Shown here: positions 12,501-24,500 of the stretch, piece by piece
How positions within the stretch are numbered: the stretch's first letter is position 1
Layout of the letters: each line of letters starts with the position of its first letter
Assembly (NCBI RefSeq): GCF_964199755.1
Contig: NC_133896.1
Span: 64,955,142-65,019,141, forward strand
Reading direction: 5' to 3'
Length of the DNA stretch: 64,000 nt
Origin: Larus michahellis
Lineage: Eukaryota; Chordata; Aves; Charadriiformes; Laridae
Translations under genes and position numbers: made by a program
Notes under the pieces: generated by a model
The model's input: the letters and a program-made list of their open reading frames with translations, nothing else
The model's database searches: none
Told to the model about the DNA's origin: nothing

Positions 12501-15500
12501 ACTAGTTCTCCTGCAGATGTTGCCCCTCCTACCCATGATGTGTGCCTTTTGAGGGAGCTGGGTAAAAAGGCATTTTTAAAGTATATTTTCCTTTCTTTGT
12601 TTTTAGTGCTACTACTACTGACTTCAGCTCCTTGATGCACTCGAAGGTATTGTCATAGGTAGTATCTTCTGAGCTACACTGTCTTCTAATGCAGGAACCA
12701 TCAGAGCAGAGTCCACACAGCTCCGCAACAAACTGCTGTTTCCTTTATTTCAAACAAGTAGTGGTTGTTGGCAGACAATGTTGTATTGCCGAATGTCCTG
12801 CTTTGTATTTAACCTATTAGACCAAATCAAGTTGGGAAACACTAACTCTGTAGTGTTTGTTGTACTTATTACTGGAGATCCTGAGATGAAGTCAGCAAAC
12901 TAACAATTCCATATGGTTTCTAGCAAGTTCAGATATGATCTTTTATTTGCAGTTTTTATTGCAGGTGAGACACCTCAGTTACTAGAACAACCTACACATA
13001 TCACAAAGTCATAGCCTCTAGCAAAGGATCTGTTAGATTCTCCTACATGGCAGAAGGAGAATACCTAAATTTATTATAATCTGACCTTTAAGATCACTTT
13101 GAATCAGGTTGTTGGGTTTTTTCAATTTTTTTTTTCCAGTGTAAAGTTTACAGCTGAAATTTTAGTCGGTTGTTTTGGTGTTTTTTTTCAAAAGTCCACT
13201 TCCCATGATTTTTACAAAGTATCATTAATTGTAATCTAAGTCCCCCAAGGAACAGAAGAAAGGCTAATCCAAAGGCATTTGCTTCCCCACAGAGTATGAA
13301 TGGTGTGCACATGATAGCCAACCCTATTGGAACGATGAATCCTAAGAGCAATGGGCAGCACCTACCTCAGGTAAGCAGATTGTTAGATCCAGGGGATGAA
13401 TGAAAAGGGAGACGTGAACATCACCCGCTTCCCACTGTCTAGTACTTGTTCCTTGTGAGCTGCGTTACATGGAATCATTCTCCATCATCTTACAGCAGTC
13501 ATTGCCCTTTGCTAGTTCTTACTCACATTTAGATGCCCCCAGCACAGGCATTTTCAGAAGACCCTCTCCCAATGGCTAGTACACTTAGCTTTACATTGTG
13601 ATCACAAGTTTCCTTTCTTATTCAGCTGTCCTACCCACTTTATTTTTGCAAAGCCTCCTTGGAAAAGAGCCCAACTCAAAAATAACAATCCCTGACACAC
13701 AATATCCTACTCAGAACTAAATCGGCAGTGGGCATGGACCCTTTAACTGTTCAGCCAGTTCATTAGGTAGTCTTAGTATCTACCTCCTTTTTGTCTTGCC
13801 AAATATCCACCTCAACAATCTCCATTACATCAGTCCATTGCAGTATTTCTACTTCTCTTAAGTGGATCCAAGAAGTGATTGCTTTTTGGACTACAGTTAT
13901 GTAGTATCTTAATGGCATAAATTGATGTCCAGGAAAGATTAGGCTAAAATCAACACAAATTCACATTCACAGGTCAAAAGAATCTGAGCGTATGTTTCCA
14001 AAAAAGGCTAATGCACTGCTCCTGATACTTAATTTCTTCTAATACCCATTTCCCATACACATTCCGTGGTTATTTTATAACAAATATACACACGTCACTT
14101 TTAAACTACAGAGATTTTAGCCAGGGTATCCTCATGATGATGATGAGCCTATAGCATAACTGATTTTACTACATAAACCCAAATCCAAATTCATGCATTT
14201 TGAAAATCTATCCGAACTGCTTTCCGCCTTTTTCCTGATCCTAAATTACAGCCTTGAGTTGCATGTGAAGTGCTTTGAAGTACTGTACCTCTTTTTTCCA
14301 GTACAAGAATTTGATTTACCAACATGGAGACTTTCCTGCTAAGAAAGTTTCTTTTGCAGCAATATTTTCCTGTAACTTTTTGTTCCGTATTCCTATTGCC
14401 CAGACTTTTTCATGTCATTTCTGAGACACCTAGGACTCAGCTCCTAATTAGAGGCCCTGAGCCAGTATAAGTGCAAAAAGTCCACTAAGCATTTGTCTGG
14501 TGTCTGCTCATAAGCCTCAAGTATTATGGGTTCCTACTGCTGCAGTGCTGGCATGCCACCCCTGCAGACCACAAAGGTTTTTGGTATCCCACTGAGATTC
14601 CAGCCAGAACTGGAGCTGGCCCAAACCATAGCCAGAATTCTGATTACTGTTTGTCCTACATTTCTGCCACAGACCAGGCAATTTCAGGCCACTGGACATG
14701 TTTCAAGTTTTGATCCCAGTTAATCCCTGTGAAAAAAACCTGCCCCTTCTTATGCAAACCTGTTGTTTCTCTGGGACCAGTATCACCATGGCATTAGAGC
14801 AAGCTGGGCTGCTGTTCTGATCACCTGCTTTCTTTGGTGAATGTATCCCCTCACAGGCTCAGATACTGGTCCTGCCTCCTAAGCCCTCAGAACTCGGCTT
14901 GAGCACTAAGTATCGGTATCAGACAAGACATGACCACATGGTCTGTAAATGCCTCTCACTGAGTATCTCCTACGCGGCAACCATTGGAGGACTGACAACC
15001 ATCATAGGGACCTCCACTAGCCTCATATTCTTAGAGCACTTCAACAAGTAAGTGATATTGTGGTTGTGTGAAAGTGGTTGTTGGGTCACTATCATCTCTG
15101 TGGCTTTCCCCATTTTCCCCATGGGTTATTTACTACCTCAAGGACAGTACAAGGACTTACAAGTACCTTGTAAGACAGTCTCCCTGAAGGCAATTTTGTT
15201 TCGTCCTTGACTGTAATGTTATTACTAATGGTTAGTGCTTGAAAAGGGGAGCTTAAGTTAATACATATCCATGTCTTCCTCCCATGCAAAATAAAAATTC
15301 CTCAGCAACATTTAAGTTTCTTCAGAAACTTCTTTTGGCTTAACAAACTGATTATCATGAAGGCAGCAGACACCCTGGAAAAGTAAACATTAAAGCCATG
15401 AAGATATAGCAAAGAAGAGAAAAGAAATACTCACAAAAGAAGAAATGTCATAAAATCAGCTTCAAGTTGTTCTGTGGATTCTTAGAAAGTGAGTTTTTAT

Positions 15501-18500
15501 GGTGAACCTAGAGGCATCACTAGTGGTACTTGGGCTGTTCAACACATAATGCAAAAATAAATAAATGTAGAAGTGTGGCCTTACACCTTTGCTTCAGAGA
15601 AGATGGGAAACAGCTCTCTGATCAGCTAAGAATTTCATTTATCATATATGCCTAGGGTTCTCAAAGACATGAATGTTACTGCTGTCAGAAGACTGGTGGT
15701 ACTTTTCACACACAGATATGCGTCCAAGCTCAAACCTGATTCTGATCATCTGCTGCCATGGTATACTTCATTTCTCTCTCTGGAATGGTGGTAGCAAAGA
15801 AAACTAATTTCAGAAGCCATCCTTAACCCAAGGATTTGGATTTTACAGAATTTCCAAAGATCTTGCTGTTACAACAGTTCCATCAAATGCACATATCAGA
15901 CACATTGTCAGACCCCAACAGACTATAGTCATTATTTGCGTTGTCCACAATAAGACATACAAAGATACTCCAGGTGAAATCATGCTTAAGTCTGCTGACA
16001 CTAAAAAGAGTTTTAACAGAAAAACACAGGTAGGGCCAGAATTTCACTCCTGGTAACTCTACGGGTTTTTGAAGCTGGCTAGGCAATCCAGACCATCTGG
16101 TCTTAATGGTGTGAAGTGCTATATGTCTCATCTGGTGGTCAGGCGTGGTCAGTGATCGACATTCTTTGGCAATTCGTTTCACTATGCGCATGCGAAGCAG
16201 CTGTTGCAAATACATACTGATGTAATTTTTCTTTCATGCCATGACAAATACATATACACATATGTGTGTGTGCATCTATGCATATTGGAGGTGCCTGTCC
16301 TTTTACCATACTAACTTCCCTTGCATCCTTTCTTTCCTTTGCAGCCACTACCCAAATGCTGAAGTGGTGAATTTTGGAACCTGGTTTTTGTTCAGTTTCC
16401 CCATCTCCCTCATCATGTTGGTCCTGACTTGGTTCTGGATGCATTGGCTGTTCTTGGGTTGCAAGTGAGTGCAGGTTTTTCAAGGTGCATGGATTATGAA
16501 AGCAGGGCAACTGTGGCTCCTCTAGAACACGTCTCATAAAGGTGTTTCCAGTTGCAAATGACAAAAGCTAAGGCACAACTTCCTTCTTCTTGCCAGAACA
16601 ATTACCAGAGGAAATCTTATTGCTTAGCTGTGCTGCATAGACAGCACTGTACAGTATCGCGGCTTGAGAGTGAAGTGCCTAGGTATTGCTGGTGGAAATC
16701 CTTATGGTGCATTCAACTGATTTTTGACTCTCACGACCATGAGGAGTGGTGTATCTAAAATCTTGTTAAAAGTCCTTTTGGAAAAGTACAGCTTAAAAGA
16801 TGAATAGAAAAATAGCTGCAAGTGAACAAGTCACTTTTCAGATCTGCCCTCAGCTCAATGAGCTCAATGATGTAAGACCAGCTAAAATTAAAGGTAAACA
16901 GACTCCATATATATTTATTTTTAAAGTGGAAAGGACTCACAGCCTAAGAGATGAATACCTTTTGCTACCAGTAAGTCCCTTAGCCTCAAAATAAGAACAG
17001 GGCTCAGTCTCCTGTTCATTTGTATCACATATTCTCTTTGCAGAGGCATTCAGCAAAGTTAATGCAAATTGACTAAATGTGTGCACTTAGAGTGGATTAG
17101 TTAATCTGCATTAAATTGTGGTGCAGACACATTTACTCAGAATTAAAGTGGCTTTAATTTGATTTAGTTTACTCTTAAAAGTAAGATGAACTGACATCAC
17201 TAATTTATTTTACCTAAGACAATGAATAAATGATAATGACTTCTGCTTGCTGTTGACCTTGACTAGATTTGAAGAGGTAATTTAGAGGTGAACAGCTCGG
17301 TGTCCTTCTCTCAGTCAGTCTCCTGATCCTTGTAGTTTCAAATTAAAAGGCTAACACAATTCCTTTTTTTCTTTTTAATCTTGAGAGGAAACAAGCCCCA
17401 ACATGACCCTCAATTACCTTTTTTTTTTTTTTAAATAAAATATAATTCCACATTACATCCAAGACCTCATGCTGATTAATGTTGTTCTAAATAATACCAG
17501 AAACTGAAGCATTATGGACTTTTTGAGAAGTACTGGTTGATTCTGAGCCTCCTTAATCTCTGACTCCTATTCACTGCAGCTCATTAAAGAACATATTATG
17601 TTAGGAGCTTTGCTACAACACTCTGCCTTCGCATCTTCCTAAGCCTGGAAACACTTACAACATGTTGAAACAGCTGCCTCTGCATAAGTGTTTACCGAAT
17701 TCGCATAACGTTCATGTTCTTTTCCTAGGAATCATAGTGTCGTCAATCTGGTTTTACTTGGCCCAGTTGGAATAACATGTCAGACTTGCTTTTTAGGCTC
17801 TTGACTAGGTCAAAGGGGAAGGATAACGGACCCACCAAACGATTTTTGCCAGCAAAGCACAGCTAAGGGTAAAACTCTTCCTATAGAACTGGCCATTATA
17901 AATCATACAGCTCTTCTCTTCCAGCAGCTGCATTACTGCTGGTGAATTTTACTGGAGTCTAACAGCAAGGATTGCAAGGAAATTTAAATACTTATAGGTG
18001 CAGGGCAGTGCTAAGTGTGCTAAAAACAAGTGTCACATAGATGCCCATTTACGAGTTAAATGAAAAGCCTGTTGAAGACTTCTTGTTTAAATATATTCAG
18101 TTATGAAATGGGCTTGTGCTTGTACATCCCTGGCAGAAGTACAGGCATTTTTCACCAGGACAAAACACTAGGATGATTGCTTTGGCCTCTGTGGCAGAGG
18201 CGATTTGGTGCTACACTGATCACGTCTGGTTTAGAAACAGCTACTATTAGTAGAAGCAGACCAGTCATGGAAGGTATTGGGATCCTCAGCACAGCTTTCC
18301 CCCTTTACTTACAGTGAATCCTGAATATTCAGGTCAAACCTGGGCTCAAAAGCCAGACTGGGCCCCATATGTGTTGGATACCCCTAATCTGACTGGAAAG
18401 CATACACTTCCCCCATTAAAAAACCCTATTGATAGCTGGCCTCTGTCACGGTCTTTCCATGTGATGATAGAAATTAGCCATAGTGGAAATGAAAGGATTG

Positions 18501-21500
18501 GAGGTTTCTGGCACCAGAAAAATCTGGCCGCCACCAGCTCTTTGAGGAAGCCTACACAAAGGGAGCCCAGCCACAGCTCGGGATGGCTCAGTGATACCAG
18601 TCAGTATTCGTCTGAGCACCCTGAGGACATTCCTACTATGTCTAGGATTGATTCTCAGAAGATCTGGAAATTAGACTATGCATAGATCACACGTAATAAT
18701 TTCCCTTCCCACTGCCATGAAGCCTTGCCCCAGTCACATCTTCTCACAAGTCTCGGAGCCTTTGGCAACTCTTATTTTCAGTTTGCCTCATTGCTATTAC
18801 TTTTTATTATTTATTTTTTTAATATTTGATACCCTTGTCTAATTTTACTGTGCTATCTACCTCAGTTTTAGAGAGACCTGTTCTGTGAGCAAGAAGAAGA
18901 AAACCAAACGGGAAGAAATGTCAGAGAGAAGAATTCAAGAAGAATATAAGAAACTGGGAAATGTTAGGTAAAATGGAGCTGCCTTCCTCAGGAATTTGCC
19001 TTTCTAGGCAGGACCATCCTCTCTTCTTGCCCTCCACGTTGCCTTTGGCTTATGAAGATTATGCTTAAACTGTCAAGCCTTTCTCTTCCTTCCCAGAATA
19101 GGAATAGAACTAAATGCAAAAATGAACTAAAATCAAAGATTTTGTTACAAGCATGCATTTATTTAGTCATTTATTTATTTCTAAAGAAAAGGGAAATAAA
19201 AGGAAGGGTTCAGGTTTATACCAGAGTCCAAACACCATCTGAGTCAAGGTTTGTCTCTGCCTTTGAACTAAATCATTAAACAACCCCCTTCCCAGTTCAG
19301 GCACGTACTTATTTTGGTGGATAGAGGTTCACTGTTAGCAACGGCTTTGCAGCAACCTCCCATATTGTGAGATGTCCACCCTCTCAGTTGCCCATAATCT
19401 TTATTTATGGTGGCAAGAAATCTCTCTTGAAAAGATTATTTTGCAAGATTTTTAATTTTCAAAAGGGATGATACCTCATAAAACCCATTCTTCCCAAGAC
19501 ATTTTTGTGCTGTTCAACTGAAATTTTGACAGACCAACTTGCTGTGATCAACTCTGAATCTAGACTGTTGTTCAGACTGTGTTTAAATATGAAACTATAC
19601 TTAATTTAAATCTATCCTGAATTAAAATTCAGTATCCCCAAGTCACTTTTAATCTTATCTTTATTTCACGTGCTTAAAATATTTGTGCTAATCTACATTG
19701 CCATTTGCTCTTATGCTTTCTACACTTTTAAAACATGCAATAGAAAGTGTTTACAGTGGAATAGTGACATAAGCTCTACCTTGTTACCACACTTTTAATC
19801 AGATAATAATGCAAATACAAAACAAGCATTTATAAATATTTTCATTCAGGTCTTGCCCGTGAACGATTGAATTGCAAATACAGGCTGAGATTTTTAGCTT
19901 ATTTTTTAGTAGGTTTAGATGGTTCTCAGCTGGGAGCCAAATGTAGAATTCTTTAGTTCAAACTAATCTTCTTTTCTAATTTGCATACGTTTTTTACCCT
20001 TTTTGTTGAAACCAGTTTCTACTTTCTTACTTCTTCTGGCATTTGCTCTCAGGTTTTCAGACCGATGTTGGATGGAATTCCTAGCTTTTTTGTTTGTTTT
20101 TATTTCTAGCTATCCTGAGATGGTGACTGGATTTTTCTTCGTTCTGATGACCTTGCTTTGGTTCACCCGTGAGCCTGGCTTTGTACCAGGATGGTCATCT
20201 TTTTTTGAGAAGTAAGTGAAATTCCCTAAACAACTGCACATGAATATGGCCTTGCATCCTCTGACTTTCTGCAATAATTTTTGGCCATAAAACATCATCA
20301 TCTGCTTTTAACAAGGTGGTGAAAAATGAATTAGGATTTTTTGCTTTTAAAACTACATCTGTTCACAGGGTGGCAAATTGTATTCTTTCTCAGTAAGCAG
20401 AGTGAGTTAACTAGAGAAAGTAAAATAAACATTTCAAATGTAAAAAATAGGAGGGTCAGATTCTGAAATTAAAACATTTTAGTGCAGTCATAGAGAAGCT
20501 ACCACTGGAACAGATGGCAACTACAATTCAAATTAAAACGTAAGGGTTATTTTCAATTTTATTTTGAAGATAAATTTTGTCAAGAAAATGATCATTTCAA
20601 TTAAATACTACTCAGAATGGTGGCTGAAGCAAATAATTTTTCTTTTATTTTTAATAATTTTGAAACAAATTATATCAAAAGAAACTATAAACCACAACGT
20701 ATATCAAAGAATAAGTGATTTAAACTTAAATTTTCTTGAAGTTTCTGCTGCATAAATTTTTTTTCAGCCTGATTTTGACAGAAAACCAATTTCTAATACT
20801 GGGATTTCCTGAGGATCTTGAATTCAGCGCTCCTCAAAATACTTTTTCAGTCTGAGTTTTAAACATTTTATTTAAGATCAATCTACAGTACATTTCTGAA
20901 GGATCACTTGGGTTTGACTTTCCCCAGAATGTGTTTACTGTTTCTCACTTCTGATAAACACACTGCTTTTCCGTACTTCTGAGTTAATAGATTTGTAAAC
21001 CAAAAGGAATTTCTTTTTTTTCCACCGTATTGTTAAAAATTGCTGAGCAGTGATTGAGGTTGGCTATTGGAGTCAGTTTAATAAATGGGAAAAAAAATCA
21101 AATCTGTACCCTTGATATGCAGACATAATTTTCTAGTGGATTGTTAGTAAGGTTTCAGATGTGGAAATAGAACTTCACCTACAACAATGTGCCTGGAGCC
21201 ATGCAGCTTCTTTGGAAATGTTTCTGTTTACGTGTTCTTGTAATAACTCCACTGTTCCTTTCCTAGGAAAGGTTACCGGACTGATGCCACTGTGTCTGTA
21301 TTTCTTGGTTTTCTCCTTTTCCTCATTCCAGCAAAAAAGCCATGTTTTGGAAAAAGGGAAAAAGGTAAGGAGGATGTAGGAAGAAAGAGACCTGGCACAT
21401 TTTCCAATGCTTTAATGATACTTTTCTGTTCTCTGTAAAACTTTCCCAAAAGAGATTTTCATTGTGGAAGGTCAGGGTTCAGTTTCTTCTCTGATACCAG

Positions 21501-24500
21501 TCATTTTTACACCAAACCCCTGGGATTTTGTTGCTTTAGTTCATATTGTCTCATCCAGCAGATTACAAACAGACCTTGTACCTGAGGCCACCATCTCTTC
21601 TGTGTTTACAGAGTTATCAAAATTTAGGACTGAGTTTTAGGAAAGGTTGGGATGAAGTTCCATATGGAGAACTATAATGCAGATGTTTGCAAAATCGGCT
21701 GAAGATAAGCTCTAGTAAATAACTTTGTCATCACTTATACAGCAGAAATCATTGATCAAGTAAACATGAAAGAGGTCAGTAAATGTCAGACAAAGTTCCA
21801 AGTTTGGGCAATGCTTCTCTCACAGTCTTCTTGATAATAATAATGATTGTTATTTCACATTCTGGTTTGGGTAGCACTCAGAGATATTGATTAGTTTGCT
21901 GTGATAGGCTTTCAGCAGTCACGTATGAAAACAGAGTCTGCATAGAATCTTATGTAGAGATTACAAAGGTACATAGATATGTTTCTTTTTCTTACTGACA
22001 TATATGCAGCATTTAGGAAAAATAACACTCTCTAACTCCTACTTCAAGAAAATACTCAGACATCTAAAAAAATAATGTCCTAAGATAAAAACTAGGGACA
22101 TAAATGCACTTTATGAAGCTTCATGGCCTACCAGAGAGAGAAAATGTCCTTCTTTGAGAAAATAATCACGTTGTAACTCCATCTTTCTAGTCTACAGATA
22201 ATTTGCACACGTGTATACACAACAGAGTACAGTCCCTCAAAAAGCTACAGAATGAAACACAGGGGTTTATAACTATTCACATCAACAGAGCAGCCAAGGG
22301 GAAGTCAGGACATTTGGAATTAATATGCGGCATTTTCTGAGGCCAAGCTAACCAGAGAAATAGGTTCTTCACCTCTCTCACACATAGTTCTCAAGATAAC
22401 TCCCATGGATATTATGTTATTCCTACGAGTGTGAAAAATGTGAAGATTTTTGCAAAAAGGCCAACGTAATAGTGGTCACACATTTGCTTTATTTTGATAT
22501 AGGAGATGGTGAAAAGTCAGCAGACGTTAATGCATTGGATCCCATCATTACCTGGAAGGACTTCCAGAAGACCATGCCTTGGGAGATTGTAGTATTGGTT
22601 GGAGGAGGTTATGCCTTAGCAGCTGGATGCAAGGTACTGATTGAGATTTATCCTCCTTTCTAAAAAAAAATTATAAACCTGGACTTTTATCCCTCTGTAT
22701 GCTCCCCACTTTGGATATACAATGTGGATACTTTCAAGTTTGTATATAAGCTAGTCCCTGCTCCCTGCACTCAATTGAGAGCTTTCTAGAGAATAAAAAG
22801 ATGGTTAGGGCTCAAGTCAATTGTGTAAGCATCCGCCATTTCTGATGCTTTAGAATATCTAGATATTCCTTCAAGGCTGGCAGACACAACACAGGATCAG
22901 AGGAAAACCTCACACTTTCTCAACTAACAGTTAACCAGACAGAGGGGGAACTTCTCAGCTGCCACTGGATGCTCCTCTTTTGGCAACTGAGTCAAGCTCC
23001 TAGTGCTGACTAGACAAATCATACTCTAGGCTCTGCTGACTATATCTACACTCAGTATAATTCGTCAGTACACATCTAGGTCTCCTATAGACTCCTACGT
23101 GTAGAAGATTAAATTTGTGTATTTTAATCTCAGAATGAATTCTACCCAGACTGTGCAATCCTTCATCACCAATTTGCAATACTCTAGTTCACATGGTGAA
23201 GAAAGAGGGATCAGCCTTGGTGCGTTTTAAATGTTATTAACTGCCAAATGTATCTCTTTGTTACTATGGACAGCTATTAATTAGGCACTGCAGTGAAATC
23301 CAGTTTACTGAAGAAAAGGAAATGCAGAAAGCATTGACCTAAACTTTGTTTATTTGCTGGTGGGATTCTCTGACGCAAACTGCCTCAAAGAGAAGAATCT
23401 GCTTTACAAGCCTACTAAGCATTTAGTTATTCTTGTGCTTCTGTCCTTTCCCCAGACCTCTGGCCTCTCTACATGGATTGGACGCCAAATGCTCTCCCTG
23501 AGCAGCCTTCCCTACTGGGCTGTAACTCTGCTGGCCTGCATTTTGGTGTCCCTGGTAACAGAGTTTGTTAGTAATCCAGCAACCATAACCATCTTTCTGC
23601 CTATTTTATGCAGCATGGTGAGTAAAACCAATGACATTTTCAGTCCGTTGTTTCCTGACAGGCTCGTGGGAATGTTTCAGGATGTCAGGGTATTGGCACT
23701 CTGACTGCATGAAACCCAGCCTTGTTTCCCAAGCTACTGTCTGTAGCAGATCTGCAGTCTTGGATTCAGGAAAAACAACAAACTCAGGCAGCTAAAGTAT
23801 ATTTTAGCACCTCTCAGACAAAGTGAAAACATTGCTCCTGCACTGGAGGACTCACAGTCTAAGGACAAGAAAAGGTAACGATGCAATCAACAAGATAGGT
23901 GAGGTCCACATAAAGCTTGAGATACTCTTATCATTGTTATTTCACATGTGCTGTTCATTAGTTAGTAGTCACCTGCTCACTACTTGTAAAAAAAGACTGT
24001 AGCAGTTAATATTATATCAGATTTAAATGTGTTCAAGGGGGTCATTTGGTAAGCATACTATCATCCAGCATGGAAAGCAGAGATATTTGTAATGGGTAGA
24101 AAAAAATTAGGAGATTGGTGACAAAGGCAGAGAAAAGAGATACAAATTTCATTCTACATTGGAACAGCAGTTACAGAAAACTGTCTTATTTCTTTTCTTT
24201 TATGTAATGTGAAGCTTTTCTTACCAAGAATGCAAGTCATTAATCGAGTTTCCCTATTATATCAACTTTATGGGATTGTCCCAAAGTACATTTTGTGATG
24301 AGCTCTGAGGTAATATGAAGATATGGTCAGATGAGAATAAGTTAATTATGTTAGTATGGTTATGAGTTCAGATTTACCTCTGCTCCATGCAGAGAGGCTC
24401 TCCTAAAGAGAAATTTAGAGCAGTAATCCACTTTTAGTAGTCTGAACTGCCATCTTAAGGTAGTCTCTCTTTTTTGACTGTAAAAGTAACTTGTAGACAC

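Noticed and set aside
16139..16564. 141-codon minus-strand open frame covering SLC13A4 exon 9
   Set aside because: It is the antisense shadow of a real coding exon.
18314..18685. 123-codon open frame in SLC13A4 intron 9
   Set aside because: No recognisable motif; not needed for the transporter reading frame; consistent with chance.
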